NCBI RefSeq assembly: GCF_023277115.1
Contig: NZ_JALQCS010000001.1
Span: 862,001 to 926,000, forward strand
Length of the DNA: 64,000 nucleotides
Direction: 5' to 3'
DNA from: Acidithiobacillus acidisediminis
Lineage (GTDB): Bacteria; Pseudomonadota; Gammaproteobacteria; Acidithiobacillales; Acidithiobacillaceae
The notes under the pieces are model-generated. The model was not told the origin of the DNA. It saw only the letters and a program-made list of their open reading frames with translations, and made no database searches. The position numbers and the translations under genes are program-made. The number at the start of each line of letters is the position of its first letter. Position 1 is the first letter of the stretch. This document shows positions 17,571-26,086 of the stretch, piece after piece.

Positions 17571-18637
17571 AACTCCTCCTCGTCCGCCTGAGCTCCCTGG
17601 GCGATGTTCTGCATACCCTACCAGCGTTGACGGATATGGGGGCGGCGCATCCAGACTGGAGGCTAGATTGGCTGATTGAGCCGGGCTTTGGGACGGTGGC
17701 GGCTTGGCATCCGGCGGTGGGTCGGGTGCTGCCTTTTTCCCTAAGGCGTTTCAAGGGCAAGGCGGGCGGGTTGGTGCCGGCCCTGTGGGCGTTGCGGCGG
17801 GAGCTGCGGTCGGCGGATTATGGGGCGGTGCTGGATAGCCAGGGGCTCTACAAGAGTGCGCTGCTGGCGCGCTTGGCGGGGCGACCGGTCTGGGGGCTGG
17901 ATCGGCAGAGTGCCCGGGAGCCGGGAGCAGCACTCCTGTACGCGCGGCGTTTTGCCGTCCCCTGGGGGCGGCCGGCCATCCAGCGGAATCGCGAGCTCTT
18001 TGCGGCGGCATTGGGGTATCCCCTGCCCCAGGGTCCGGCAGACTATGGTCTTGGGCAGGTAGCGGAGGGCTGGCGAGCAGAGCGACTGCCCCCACCCTGG
18101 GACGCATTGACCCAGCGCCCCTTTGTCCTCGGCTTTCATGCCACCTCCGGCGCCTGGGAAAATAAGGAGTGGCCCGTCAGCCATTGGCAGGTGTTGGCGC
18201 AGAGATTGGGCGCGGCGGGCTTTCGCCTGCTCTTGCCCGCTATGGGTGGGCGCGAGCAGGCGCGGGTGGCGGCCATCGCCAAGGGTCAGGAGAATGTCGT
18301 ACCCTTGCCTTCGGCAAATTTGCAGGAGCTGGCGCAACTGATGGTGCGGGCAGAAGCCTTTGTGGGCATGGATACGGGATTGTCCTACCTGGCGGCGGCC
18401 CTGGGCTTGCCGGGCCTGACCCTTTACGGCCCGACGGTGGCACAGCAGGGGGGGGCGGATTCGCGCTGGCCGCAGCTGCGCAGTGCCGAACCCTGTGCCC
18501 CCTGTGGTGCAGCGCGCTGCCAGCGCCGGGACCGCGCGCCGGGCAGCATCCCCTGTCAGGAATCCCTGGTCCCCGATCAGGTCTGGGCCAAGCTGCAGCC
18601 CTTGCTCACCCTAGGGGATCGCAATGCCCAGCACTAG
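17567..18637 (+). CDS. waaC: Lipopolysaccharide heptosyltransferase I
   Basis: Adds the first L-glycero-D-manno-heptose to Kdo2-lipid A at the cytoplasmic face of the inner membrane. 356 residues starting with GTG: VKLLLVRLSSLGDVLHTLPAL is the WaaC N-terminus, followed by VLDSQGLYKSALLARL, FHATSGAWENKEWP and the ADP-heptose site FVGMDTGLSYLAAALGLPGL. The frame is open further upstream within the previous gene, but the family start and the GTGA overlap fix 17567. Confidence 0.92.
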   Translation: MKLLLVRLSSLGDVLHTLPALTDMGAAHPDWRLDWLIEPGFGTVAAWHPAVGRVLPFSLRRFKGKAGGLVPALWALRRELRSADYGAVLDSQGLYKSALLARLAGRPVWGLDRQSAREPGAALLYARRFAVPWGRPAIQRNRELFAAALGYPLPQGPADYGLGQVAEGWRAERLPPPWDALTQRPFVLGFHATSGAWENKEWPVSHWQVLAQRLGAAGFRLLLPAMGGREQARVAAIAKGQENVVPLPSANLQELAQLMVRAEAFVGMDTGLSYLAAALGLPGLTLYGPTVAQQGGADSRWPQLRSAEPCAPCGAARCQRRDRAPGSIPCQESLVPDQVWAKLQPLLTLGDRNAQH

Positions 18638-19316
18638 CCTCTCGGCGCGGGACTATCGGCGCTTTCGCCGGCATCAGTTCTGGACCGATCACGGCATTTT
18701 TCGCGAGCTGTTCTACGCCAATTTCCACGAGATCGCGCCGGGGGTGTTTCGCTCCGCCCAGCCCTCGCCAGCCCAACTGCGCGCTTGGCACCAGCAACAT
18801 CACTTTCGTACGGTGCTCAACATCCGCGCCCCCGGGCCCGACGAGCCCCATTATCGTCTAGAGCAGGACATCTGCGAGCAACTGGGGATTCGCCATCTGC
18901 CCCTGCAGGGTTTTGGCTCCCGGGACCTGCCGGTGCGGGACCGTCTACTGGCGGCCTTAGACCTATTTCCCCAGATCGAAAGGCCGCTGCTCATCCATTG
19001 TAAGTCCGGTGCCGATCGGGCGGGGTTGATTGCCGCGCTCTACACCTGGCAGGTGTGCGGCTGGTCCCTGGAGGAGGCACGGCGGCAATTGCGGCTTTGG
19101 CCCTACGGGCATATCCGGCACGCCAATACGGGTATTCTCGACTGGTTCTTTGTGCAGGTATTGGAGGCCGCCCAGGGGCAAGCGGCTCAGGGGAGGGAAA
19201 AATTCGATCTGCGGCGCTGGGTGGCCGAGGACTACGATCGGGAGGCCCTGCTGCGCAGCTTTCGCCCGTGGTACCGGCTGGACTGGCTTACCGATCGGAT
19301 TCTGCGGCGCGAGTGA
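18624..19316 (+). CDS. Tyrosine/dual-specificity-like phosphatase embedded in the LPS operon
   Basis: 230 residues with a cysteine-phosphatase P-loop HCKSGADRAG (C-x5-R) and an upstream segment APGVFRSAQPSPAQL typical of the fold, which includes PTEN-like and DUF442-type enzymes. The general-acid aspartate would be near GFGSRDLP. It sits between waaC (14-base overlap) and waaA (one-base overlap), so it is made with the core enzymes. Possible substrates are core or heptose phosphates or a regulated tyrosine kinase; none can be read from the sequence. Confidence 0.78.
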   Translation: MPSTSLSARDYRRFRRHQFWTDHGIFRELFYANFHEIAPGVFRSAQPSPAQLRAWHQQHHFRTVLNIRAPGPDEPHYRLEQDICEQLGIRHLPLQGFGSRDLPVRDRLLAALDLFPQIERPLLIHCKSGADRAGLIAALYTWQVCGWSLEEARRQLRLWPYGHIRHANTGILDWFFVQVLEAAQGQAAQGREKFDLRRWVAEDYDREALLRSFRPWYRLDWLTDRILRRE

Positions 19317-20563
19317 TGCTGCGCCGTCTGTATGCCTTTCTGCTCTGGCTCCTCACGCCGCTGATTCTGCTCTTCACCCTCTGGCGCGCCTGGCGCCGTC
19401 CCCCGTATCGCGCCTTTTGGTGGCAGCGTTTTGGTTTTGTGCCCCCGCGCCGGGATCGGCCTCTGTGGATCCATGCCGTGAGTGTGGGGGAGGGCATCGC
19501 CGCACTGCCCCTGATCCGGGCCCTGCAGGCCCGCTATCCGGCCTTGCCGATTCTACTGACCAGCACGACACCCACGGGGCGGGCGCTGTTGCGCGAGCGC
19601 CTGGGCGATTCAGTGACGCAACTCTACCTGCCCTATGACACTCCCGGCGCAGTGGGGCGGTTTTTACACCGTCAGCAACCGCGCCTGGGGCTTTTTCTGG
19701 AAACGGAGATCTGGCCCAACCTGTTCCAGGCCGCCCAGCGCCAGAAGATTCCCCTCTTTCTCCTCAATGCCCGCTTGTCGGTACGTTCCCTGCGCGGCTA
19801 TGCCCGTTGGCGCGGCCTTTTTGCCCCCGCCCTGGCCGCGCTGGAGGCCGTGGCCGCCCAGAGCGAGGCCGATGCCGAGCGCTTTCGGGCCTTGGGTGCC
19901 CCCCGGGTCGAGGTGTTGGGCCAGCTGAAGCTGGATCTGCAGATCGACCCCCAGCAGCGGCAGCAGGGAGAGCAGTGGCGTGCTGCCTGGCATCGGCCGG
20001 TTTGGGCCTTCGTGTCGACCCATGCCGGCGAGGAGGCGCTGGCAGCAGAGATCTTGCCGCGCTTGCAGGCCCGTTTCCCGGAGCTTTTATTGCTGCTGAT
20101 CCCCCGCCATCCCGAGCGCGCCGCCGAGATCCTCGGGCACTTGTCAGACTTCCGGGTCGTCCAACGGAGCCGAGGTGAGGCCGTAGGCGCCGACACGGAG
20201 GTCTATCTGGTGGATACCCTGGGTGAGGTCATCGCCTTCTGCGCTGCGGCGGACGTGGTCAGTATGGGCGGCAGCTTTGTGCCCCATGGCGGTCACAACC
20301 CCCTGGAACCGGCGGCCTTGGGCAAGCCGGTGCTGGTCGGTCCACACATGGAAAACTTTCAGGGCCTGACCGATGCAATGCTGGCAGCGTGCGCGCTACA
20401 GCGTTGCCCGGATACTGAAACTCTGTACTCAGCCCTGCTGCGTCTGCTCCAGGAGGAAGCCGAAGCGGCAGCCCTGGGCAACCGCGCTGCCACTTGGGTG
20501 GCGAGGCAGACGGGCGCACTGGAGCGGACGCTGGGGATATTGGGGCCCTATCTCGAGCGTTGA
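19316..20563 (+). CDS. waaA: 3-deoxy-D-manno-octulosonic acid (Kdo) transferase
   Basis: Transfers Kdo from CMP-Kdo to lipid IVA, the first committed core step. 415 residues: an N-terminal membrane anchor (LLWLLTPLILLFTLW), IHAVSVGEGIAALPLI, LFLETEIWPNLF, and the CMP-Kdo-binding GGSFVPHGGHNPLEPA. The ATG at 19316 overlaps the phosphatase stop. It is the last gene of the operon; a weak stem at 20565-20580 without a U-tract follows. Confidence 0.95.
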   Translation: MLRRLYAFLLWLLTPLILLFTLWRAWRRPPYRAFWWQRFGFVPPRRDRPLWIHAVSVGEGIAALPLIRALQARYPALPILLTSTTPTGRALLRERLGDSVTQLYLPYDTPGAVGRFLHRQQPRLGLFLETEIWPNLFQAAQRQKIPLFLLNARLSVRSLRGYARWRGLFAPALAALEAVAAQSEADAERFRALGAPRVEVLGQLKLDLQIDPQQRQQGEQWRAAWHRPVWAFVSTHAGEEALAAEILPRLQARFPELLLLLIPRHPERAAEILGHLSDFRVVQRSRGEAVGADTEVYLVDTLGEVIAFCAAADVVSMGGSFVPHGGHNPLEPAALGKPVLVGPHMENFQGLTDAMLAACALQRCPDTETLYSALLRLLQEEAEAAALGNRAATWVARQTGALERTLGILGPYLER

Positions 20564-20738
20564 GCCCAGGGGCCGCTGGGGGCATCAATCACGCTACGAG
20601 GAGCATGCCCGTCAGGGCGGTATTCGCAAGCTGCAATGCAAATGCGCTGTATGCCGCCTGCCGTCAGGCCCTGGAGCGGCGCGGCTCAGCTGAAAGCTGG
20701 GAGTGGATTTAGCCGTACCTCCCCCGCCAACTCCTTCC

Positions 20739-21878
20739 TCACCCCCCCAACGCCCGACATAACCGCTCCACTCCCTCCGCCACGGTGACTCGGGGTGCGG
20801 CCACATTCATGCGCAGGTGACCACTACCGCCTGGGCCGAAACTCGGGCCGAGATTTAGGCCCAGGCCGGCCCCCAGCAGGGCGCTGGCGATGTCCGGATC
20901 GTCACCGTAACTGCGCACGTCCAGCCACGCCAGGTAGCCAAAGTCCGGTGGGCGGTAACCCAGCTCGGGCAGGCGCTGGGCCAGGGTGCTCTGCAAGAAC
21001 GCCAGATTCTCTTGCAGATAGGGGCGCAAGGCATCCAGCCAAGCGGCACCCGATTCCCAGACCGTTATGGCGGCGATCAGGCCCATTTCGTTCAGGTGAT
21101 GGCATTGGCTGCGTTCCAGCTCGGCGCGCAACAGGGCGCGACTATTGGGATCGGCACAGACGGCGATGCCGCCTCCCAGGCCAGCAATATTGAAGGCCTT
21201 GCCAGCGGAGCTGAGGACGATTGCCTCGGGCGCGATCTGTGCCAAGGGGGTATGGGGCTGGAAACTCAGGTCGGCGTGGATCTCGTCACTGATCATGGGT
21301 ACCCCCGCGTCCTGGCAGAGTGCGCTCAGTCGGCGGAGCTCGTCGGCAGTCCAGACGCGGCCTACGGGATTGTGGGGCGAGCAGAGGAGGAGCAGGCGCG
21401 ATCGAGCCAAGGCCGGCTCCAGGGCATCCCAGTCCATTTGATAATGGCCCCCAGCATCGGCGCGCAGGGGCACCAGCTCCAGGCGCCGCTGGTTTTGCTT
21501 CACGGCGTCGAGGAAGGGCGGATAGATGGGGGGCATCACCAGCACCCCGTCACCGGGGGCGGTAAAGGCCCGGACGCTGGCAAAGAGGGCAGGGACCACC
21601 CCGCTCACCGGGAGCAATGACTCCTGAGCCACAGACCATTGGTAACGATGTTGCCACCAGCGGCGCGCTGCCTGCCCAAAGGCCTCTTCCCGATGGGGGT
21701 AGCCAAAGATCGGGTGTTCCAGACGCTGGTGCAGGGCATTGAGGATACTGGGGGCAATGGCAAAATCCATATCCGCCACCCAGAGGGGCAAGACCTCGCC
21801 GCCAAAGCGTTCCCGGGCGCCGTCCCATTTCACGGAGCCGGTGCCCTGTCGGGAAATGACCTGGTCGAAGTCCGTCAC
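20739..21878 (-). CDS. PLP-dependent C-S lyase (PatB/MalY fold), probable ovothiol C-S lyase OvoB
   Basis: 379 residues, fold-type I aminotransferase-like. The PLP lysine is in SSAGKAFNIAGL; other marks are LPLWVADMDF, SPHNPVGRVW and ISDEIHADL. On its own it would be called cystathionine beta-lyase PatB/MalY. Its gene starts inside the stop of an OvoA gene (ATGA). Established knowledge: OvoA makes 5-histidylcysteine sulfoxide, and a PLP lyase (OvoB) then releases 5-thiohistidine. The arrangement therefore argues for that role here, without excluding methionine metabolism. Confidence 0.82.
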   Translation of the reverse strand: MTDFDQVISRQGTGSVKWDGARERFGGEVLPLWVADMDFAIAPSILNALHQRLEHPIFGYPHREEAFGQAARRWWQHRYQWSVAQESLLPVSGVVPALFASVRAFTAPGDGVLVMPPIYPPFLDAVKQNQRRLELVPLRADAGGHYQMDWDALEPALARSRLLLLCSPHNPVGRVWTADELRRLSALCQDAGVPMISDEIHADLSFQPHTPLAQIAPEAIVLSSAGKAFNIAGLGGGIAVCADPNSRALLRAELERSQCHHLNEMGLIAAITVWESGAAWLDALRPYLQENLAFLQSTLAQRLPELGYRPPDFGYLAWLDVRSYGDDPDIASALLGAGLGLNLGPSFGPGGSGHLRMNVAAPRVTVAEGVERLCRALGG

Positions 21879-23995
21879 GATCGACGCTGCCAGACCGTCA
21901 CCTGGGCGATGCTATGCTGGTACTTGCGCGCCGTTTCGCGGATGACGAAGGGGAGGTCCTGGGGAAAGCCCGGTTGCAGGTCGAAATGACTGCCCAGGAT
22001 CGCCCGCAGACCCTGCAGGGTGTTCCGGCTCTCTCCGTCCTGGCGCACACCGCCGATCCAGCGCTCCTTGGGGGTGAAGTCCTCCAGCCACGTGTAGGGT
22101 GAACTCAGTACCAAGAGTCCCCCAGGGACGATGCGCTCGGCCATGTCGCGCAGAAATTGGGCCGGGTCACTGAGGCGGTCGATCAGATTGGCGGCCAGCA
22201 CCAGATCGAAGTCCCGATGCATCGGCTTGAGATTGCAGGCATCGCCTTGGACGAACTGGCAGCGTGCCGCGGTCTCCGCCAATCCGAGCGTGCTGAGGTC
22301 GGCCCATTGATGACTCTGGAGTTCGCCCTCTTCGGTGATGGCATAAGGAAAACGCCCTTTTTCCTGTAGACGGGCCGCCACCTGGACGAAGCGGGTGGAA
22401 AAGTCGATGCCGGTGACCTGCTCAGCGCCCCGAGCCAACGCAAAACTGCTGCGCCCCACGGAGCAACCGATATCCAGGGCCCGGCGCAAGGGCCGATCGC
22501 CCCAGGCCCGCAGGGCCAGATCGGCAATGGCCTGGGCGTAATTCGCTACCCCAAAATAATCGGGACCGAAGTGGAAATGACAATATTGGGCCACGGCGGT
22601 GTCGGTTTCGTAAACCGGCGTCTCGGGCAAGGCATTGTCCGAGGCGACGTAGCGGAAGCCCGCATGCTGAAAGAAATGTCGCCGAAAGGCGTAGCGGGCC
22701 TCGGTCTGGGTCTCGTTGCCCAGGCTGATGAAAGAACCACCCTTCATGAGGTTATGGCGCTGGTCGAAGGTGGGGACGGTGAAGTCGTCGTAGTAGGGGT
22801 GGACGCGGAAGCCATCAAAGGGATAGATGGGGGTTTCGGTCCACTGCCAGACATTGCCGACCACATCATAGAATGCGCCGTGCTGGTAACGGTCCACGGG
22901 GCAGGGCGACGCCCCATGGGCCAGGCCAATCTGGGCTGGGGCGAGTTCCCCCCAGCTATCGTGATTGGCGAGTCCCGAAAGGTCCCGTAGGCGCCGCCAC
23001 TCGTCCTCGCTGGGTAGACGGATTTTCTTGCCGAGCTGGGCCGATTTCCAGCGACAAAAGGCCGCCGCTTCGTGATAATTGACCTCTACGGGCCAGTTCC
23101 ACGGCATGGGGCGCTCTTCGGCAATCAGCCGCAGGCGCCAACCGGCGGGGCTGGGTACCCAGAAACTGGGGTGCTCGGTATGGGTGAAGCGCCGCCACTC
23201 GTCCCCTTCCTCGCCCCACCAACGGGCTTCTCGGTAGCCGCCATCCTCTACAAAGCTCAGAAATTCGCCATTGCTGACCAGATGTTGGCTGGCGGCAAAA
23301 TCCTGCAATTCCTGCTGATGGCTGCCGTATTCATTGTCCCAGCCGTAGTGGAGGTCATCGTCTGCCTTGCCGAGTTGCACCCGTCCACCTGCGACGGGCA
23401 GCAAGGGGTTACCCGGAAGTGCCTCTGCAGCGGGGGCCAGGGGCTCGGGGGTAAAGGCAGCCACGGGCCGTACCCGATCCAGGGGCAATTGGCGGATGAG
23501 GACCGAGCTGGTTTCGATGTGGATGTTCTCATGCTCGATACCCATGAGCACCGCCCACCAGGGGGAATCCCAGGTAATGGGGAGGTCCAGGGGCAGGCGG
23601 CTGATCACCCCATCCACCATCTCCCGCACCTGATTCCTGTAGGGGCGCACGCGCTCGACGCTGGGCCAGTCGTAGTGGGTCTCGTCGAGATCGTCCCACG
23701 ACATCTCATCCACCCCCACCGCAAAGATGGATTCCAGATCGGCATCCAGGTGCTGGTCGATAAGACCCGCCACCAGGAATTTGTTGGTGTAGAAGGTGGC
23801 CGTATGGCCAAAGTAGAAGATCAGCGGATGCCGCAAGGAGATGGCCTGGGTAAACCAGGCAGCGTCACCGTGCAAATGCTCATAGAGTGATTCATTCAGA
23901 CTGAAGGTTTGATGGAAGACGCGTCGAATTTCTTCGCGCTTTTCTTCACCGTGTCGGCCGTCCAAACGTAAGGGGTGAATCCGCATTTCGCCCAT
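21875..23995 (-). CDS. ovoA: 5-histidylcysteine sulfoxide synthase / 4-mercaptohistidine N1-methyltransferase OvoA
   Basis: Makes the ovothiol precursor from histidine and cysteine with O2, then methylates the imidazole. 706 residues in three parts: an N-terminal DinB-like iron domain with H-x3-H-x-E (EHENIHIETS), a middle FGE/sulfatase-modifying domain (RLPSEDEWRRL, GNVWQWTETPIYPFDGFRVH), and a C-terminal SAM methyltransferase (ALDIGCSVGRSSFAL). The ATG at 23995 was chosen for its GGGAGGA site; the frame is open 23 codons upstream. First gene of a two-gene operon with the PLP lyase, insulated from the upstream transporter by the terminator at 24063-24086. Confidence 0.93.
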   Translation of the reverse strand: MGEMRIHPLRLDGRHGEEKREEIRRVFHQTFSLNESLYEHLHGDAAWFTQAISLRHPLIFYFGHTATFYTNKFLVAGLIDQHLDADLESIFAVGVDEMSWDDLDETHYDWPSVERVRPYRNQVREMVDGVISRLPLDLPITWDSPWWAVLMGIEHENIHIETSSVLIRQLPLDRVRPVAAFTPEPLAPAAEALPGNPLLPVAGGRVQLGKADDDLHYGWDNEYGSHQQELQDFAASQHLVSNGEFLSFVEDGGYREARWWGEEGDEWRRFTHTEHPSFWVPSPAGWRLRLIAEERPMPWNWPVEVNYHEAAAFCRWKSAQLGKKIRLPSEDEWRRLRDLSGLANHDSWGELAPAQIGLAHGASPCPVDRYQHGAFYDVVGNVWQWTETPIYPFDGFRVHPYYDDFTVPTFDQRHNLMKGGSFISLGNETQTEARYAFRRHFFQHAGFRYVASDNALPETPVYETDTAVAQYCHFHFGPDYFGVANYAQAIADLALRAWGDRPLRRALDIGCSVGRSSFALARGAEQVTGIDFSTRFVQVAARLQEKGRFPYAITEEGELQSHQWADLSTLGLAETAARCQFVQGDACNLKPMHRDFDLVLAANLIDRLSDPAQFLRDMAERIVPGGLLVLSSPYTWLEDFTPKERWIGGVRQDGESRNTLQGLRAILGSHFDLQPGFPQDLPFVIRETARKYQHSIAQVTVWQRRS

Positions 23996-24062
23996 GAAGT
24001 CCTCCCGTATTTCTGCCAGATTAGCACAAGATACCGGCCGGTCGGAAACGTGGGAGAGAAAC

Positions 24063-24086
24063 AAAAACCCCGCCGAAGCGGGGTTT
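24063..24086 (-). terminator. Rho-independent terminator after the MFS transporter
   Basis: Read on the minus strand: CCCCGC, loop TTCG, GCGGGG, then five T's (arms at 24078-24083 and 24068-24073). Lies 20 bases past the transporter stop and just upstream of ovoA. Confidence 0.92.
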
Positions 24087-24105
24087 GGTGCTTGCAGTTT
24101 GCAGT

Positions 24106-25506
24106 TCAGGCATGCGCCGGAGTGTGCTTGCTGGGGTGCTGTACGACATTGTCTTCGCCGCTGACTTCTTCCAGAGTCTTGCCGCTGGGTTCGGGGATGA
24201 AGAAGATGGTCAGGAGCAATCCCGCTAACGCAAAGAAGAAAGTGATCATCAAGGTACCATGCAGACCGAAGTCATGCAGTAAGACCGGGAAAATGAAGGC
24301 GCCGATGAAGGCCCCGACCTTGGCTGTTCCCGCCGAGAGACCGTGACCGGTAGTGCGTAGGTTCACCGGGAAGACTTCGCCCGCAATGACGAAGGTGGTG
24401 GTGTTGGGGCCATATTCCGCGAAGAAGTAGGAGAGGCCATAGATCACCATGAAGACACCGATGGAGGCGGACACCACCGGGAAGGCACCGATCAGCAAAA
24501 ACATCAGACCCATCATGAAAAAGCCCAGCATCTGTAGGGTCTTGTGGCCAATGCGGTCGATGGTGAAGGCGGCCAGAAAGTATCCTGGTACCGCCGCCAC
24601 GGCAAAAACGATCAAGCTCAAGGCCGTGCTCTGAATCACGTCTGCATGGGGCGCCAGACGATGCATGATCATCGGCGTCGAGATGGTATTGCCGTAATAT
24701 GCGTAATCGAAAACGAACCAGCTGCCGGCGGTGCCAAGTAGCGTCAGTAGATATTTGCGCAAAGGTTGCTTGATGACCTTGGCCTCGGGCTTCCGCGCCA
24801 CGGCGGTGCCAAGACTGAAAGAGGCCAGCTCCCGCGCAGCGGCGTCGCCGTCGCCTTTCACCCGCGCCAACCAGCGGGGCGATTCCGGCAGGGTGCGGCG
24901 AATATAGATCACCGCCATGGCCGGCAGGGCACCCAAGCCCAGCATCAGGCGCCAGGCGAGATCGTGGTTCATGCCCGCAGCCAGCAGGGTCAGGGCCACG
25001 ATCGGTCCAACCACCAAGCCAATCGCCTGGGCGGAAAAGACCAGCGAGACCATGCGTCCCCGGGATTTGGCATTGGCATACTCGGACATCAACACGGCAG
25101 ACATGGGATAGTCGCCACCAATCCCCAGGCCGAGGATGATGCGGGCGATGATCAACACCGTCACGCTGGGCGACACGGCAGATAGCAGGGCACCGATGGT
25201 CATGAGCAGGGCTTCGAGGCCGTAAATCTTTTTGCGGCCCAGCTTGTCGGCGAGGATTCCGAATACATAGGCGCCGACGAAGGTGGCAATCAGAGAGATG
25301 GCGCCCACCAGCCCGACCTCGTCGGGGCTGAGGTGCCATTGCTCCTTGATCAGCACCAACGCGGTGCCAATGATGAAGAGGTCATAGGCGGAGGTAAAAA
25401 AGCCCATGGAGGAGGCCCAGATGGCCTTCAAGTGAAAGGGGCTGAATCTTGCGGTATTGAGGGCGTCGGAGATATCGCTATCGGCGACGTTGGTAGCGTT
25501 TGTCAT
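24106..25506 (-). CDS. MFS transporter of the phosphate:H+ symporter (PHS) type
   Basis: 466 residues, 12 predicted membrane segments. Family marks: SAYDLFIIGTALVLI, GILADKLGRKKIYG, the GLGIGGDYPMSAVLMSEYAN segment characteristic of Pho84-like symporters, and FIPEPSGKTLEEVSGE at the C-terminus. The ATG at 25506 has a GGAGGA site; the frame extends 22 codons upstream into the promoter. The Pho box immediately upstream supports inorganic phosphate (or a phosphorylated compound) as substrate and PhoB control. Confidence 0.87.
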   Translation of the reverse strand: MTNATNVADSDISDALNTARFSPFHLKAIWASSMGFFTSAYDLFIIGTALVLIKEQWHLSPDEVGLVGAISLIATFVGAYVFGILADKLGRKKIYGLEALLMTIGALLSAVSPSVTVLIIARIILGLGIGGDYPMSAVLMSEYANAKSRGRMVSLVFSAQAIGLVVGPIVALTLLAAGMNHDLAWRLMLGLGALPAMAVIYIRRTLPESPRWLARVKGDGDAAARELASFSLGTAVARKPEAKVIKQPLRKYLLTLLGTAGSWFVFDYAYYGNTISTPMIMHRLAPHADVIQSTALSLIVFAVAAVPGYFLAAFTIDRIGHKTLQMLGFFMMGLMFLLIGAFPVVSASIGVFMVIYGLSYFFAEYGPNTTTFVIAGEVFPVNLRTTGHGLSAGTAKVGAFIGAFIFPVLLHDFGLHGTLMITFFFALAGLLLTIFFIPEPSGKTLEEVSGEDNVVQHPSKHTPAHA

Positions 25507-25551
25507 GGTGAATCCTCCGTTTTGCGGCACAGAAGAAGGTGCACTGGAGAG

Positions 25552-25605
25552 ATTACACTTTAATTGTGACATTATGATGAAGATTTTATGACACTTTTAT
25601 GACAG
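25552..25605 (-). promoter_or_regulatory. Pho box (four PhoB half-sites) and promoter of the MFS transporter
   Basis: On the minus strand four 7-base repeats recur every 11 bases: CTGTCAT (25599-25605), GTGTCAT (25588-25594), TCTTCAT (25577-25583) and ATGTCAC (25566-25572), separated by 4-base AT-rich spacers. This is the PhoB tandem-repeat layout. A -10-like TGTAAT (25552-25557) follows 8 bases later in place of a normal -35/-10 pair. Confidence 0.82.
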
Positions 25606-25606
25606 T

Positions 25607-26086
25607 CTACACCCCGCCGGGATAACCGCATTGTCGCCATGCCTCAAAGACGGCAATGGCACAGGAGTTCGACAGATTCAGGCTACGCTGGCCGGCGCGC
25701 ATGGGCAGCCGGAGCAGTCGATCGCTCGGGAAGGTGGCGAGCAGGCTGTCTGGTAGGCCGCACGTCTCGGGGCCAAAGAGCAGGACGTCGCCCGGCAGAA
25801 AGCGGGCGTTGGCAAAGCTTCCTGGAGCGCCCTTGGTGGTGAAGGCGAAGATTCGGCGATCAGGCAATGCGGCGACACAATGTTCCCAGTTGGCATGCCG
25901 CCGTACCTCGGCAAATTCGTGGTAATCCAGCCCGGCACGGCGCAAACGGCGGTCATCCCAGGCAAAGCCGAGGGGCTCGACTAGGTGCAAGCGGGTGCCG
26001 GTGTTGGCGCAGAGGCGGATGACGTTGCCGGTATTAGGGGGAATCTCGGGCTGGTACAACACCAATTCCAGAATCGGCTCCGTCAT
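25607..26086 (-). CDS. trmL: tRNA (cytidine/uridine-34-2'-O)-methyltransferase
   Basis: SPOUT-class methyltransferase acting on the wobble base of tRNA-Leu isoacceptors. 159 residues with ILELVLYQPEIPPNTGNVIRL, LLFGPETCGLP and LRLPMRAGQRSLNLSNSCAI, the knot motifs that bind SAM. The ATG at 26086 overlaps the comF stop (ATGA). Its stop lies two bases from the Pho box of the next operon. Confidence 0.93.
   Translation of the reverse strand: MTEPILELVLYQPEIPPNTGNVIRLCANTGTRLHLVEPLGFAWDDRRLRRAGLDYHEFAEVRRHANWEHCVAALPDRRIFAFTTKGAPGSFANARFLPGDVLLFGPETCGLPDSLLATFPSDRLLRLPMRAGQRSLNLSNSCAIAVFEAWRQCGYPGGV

Noticed and set aside
20565-20580. Stem-loop after waaA considered as a terminator
   Set aside because: Only a five-base stem and no T-tract on either strand.
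20605-20712. 35-codon frame after waaA (begins MPVRAVFASCNAN)
   Set aside because: The AGGAG sits only one base from the ATG, too close, and nothing supports the peptide; treated as intergenic.
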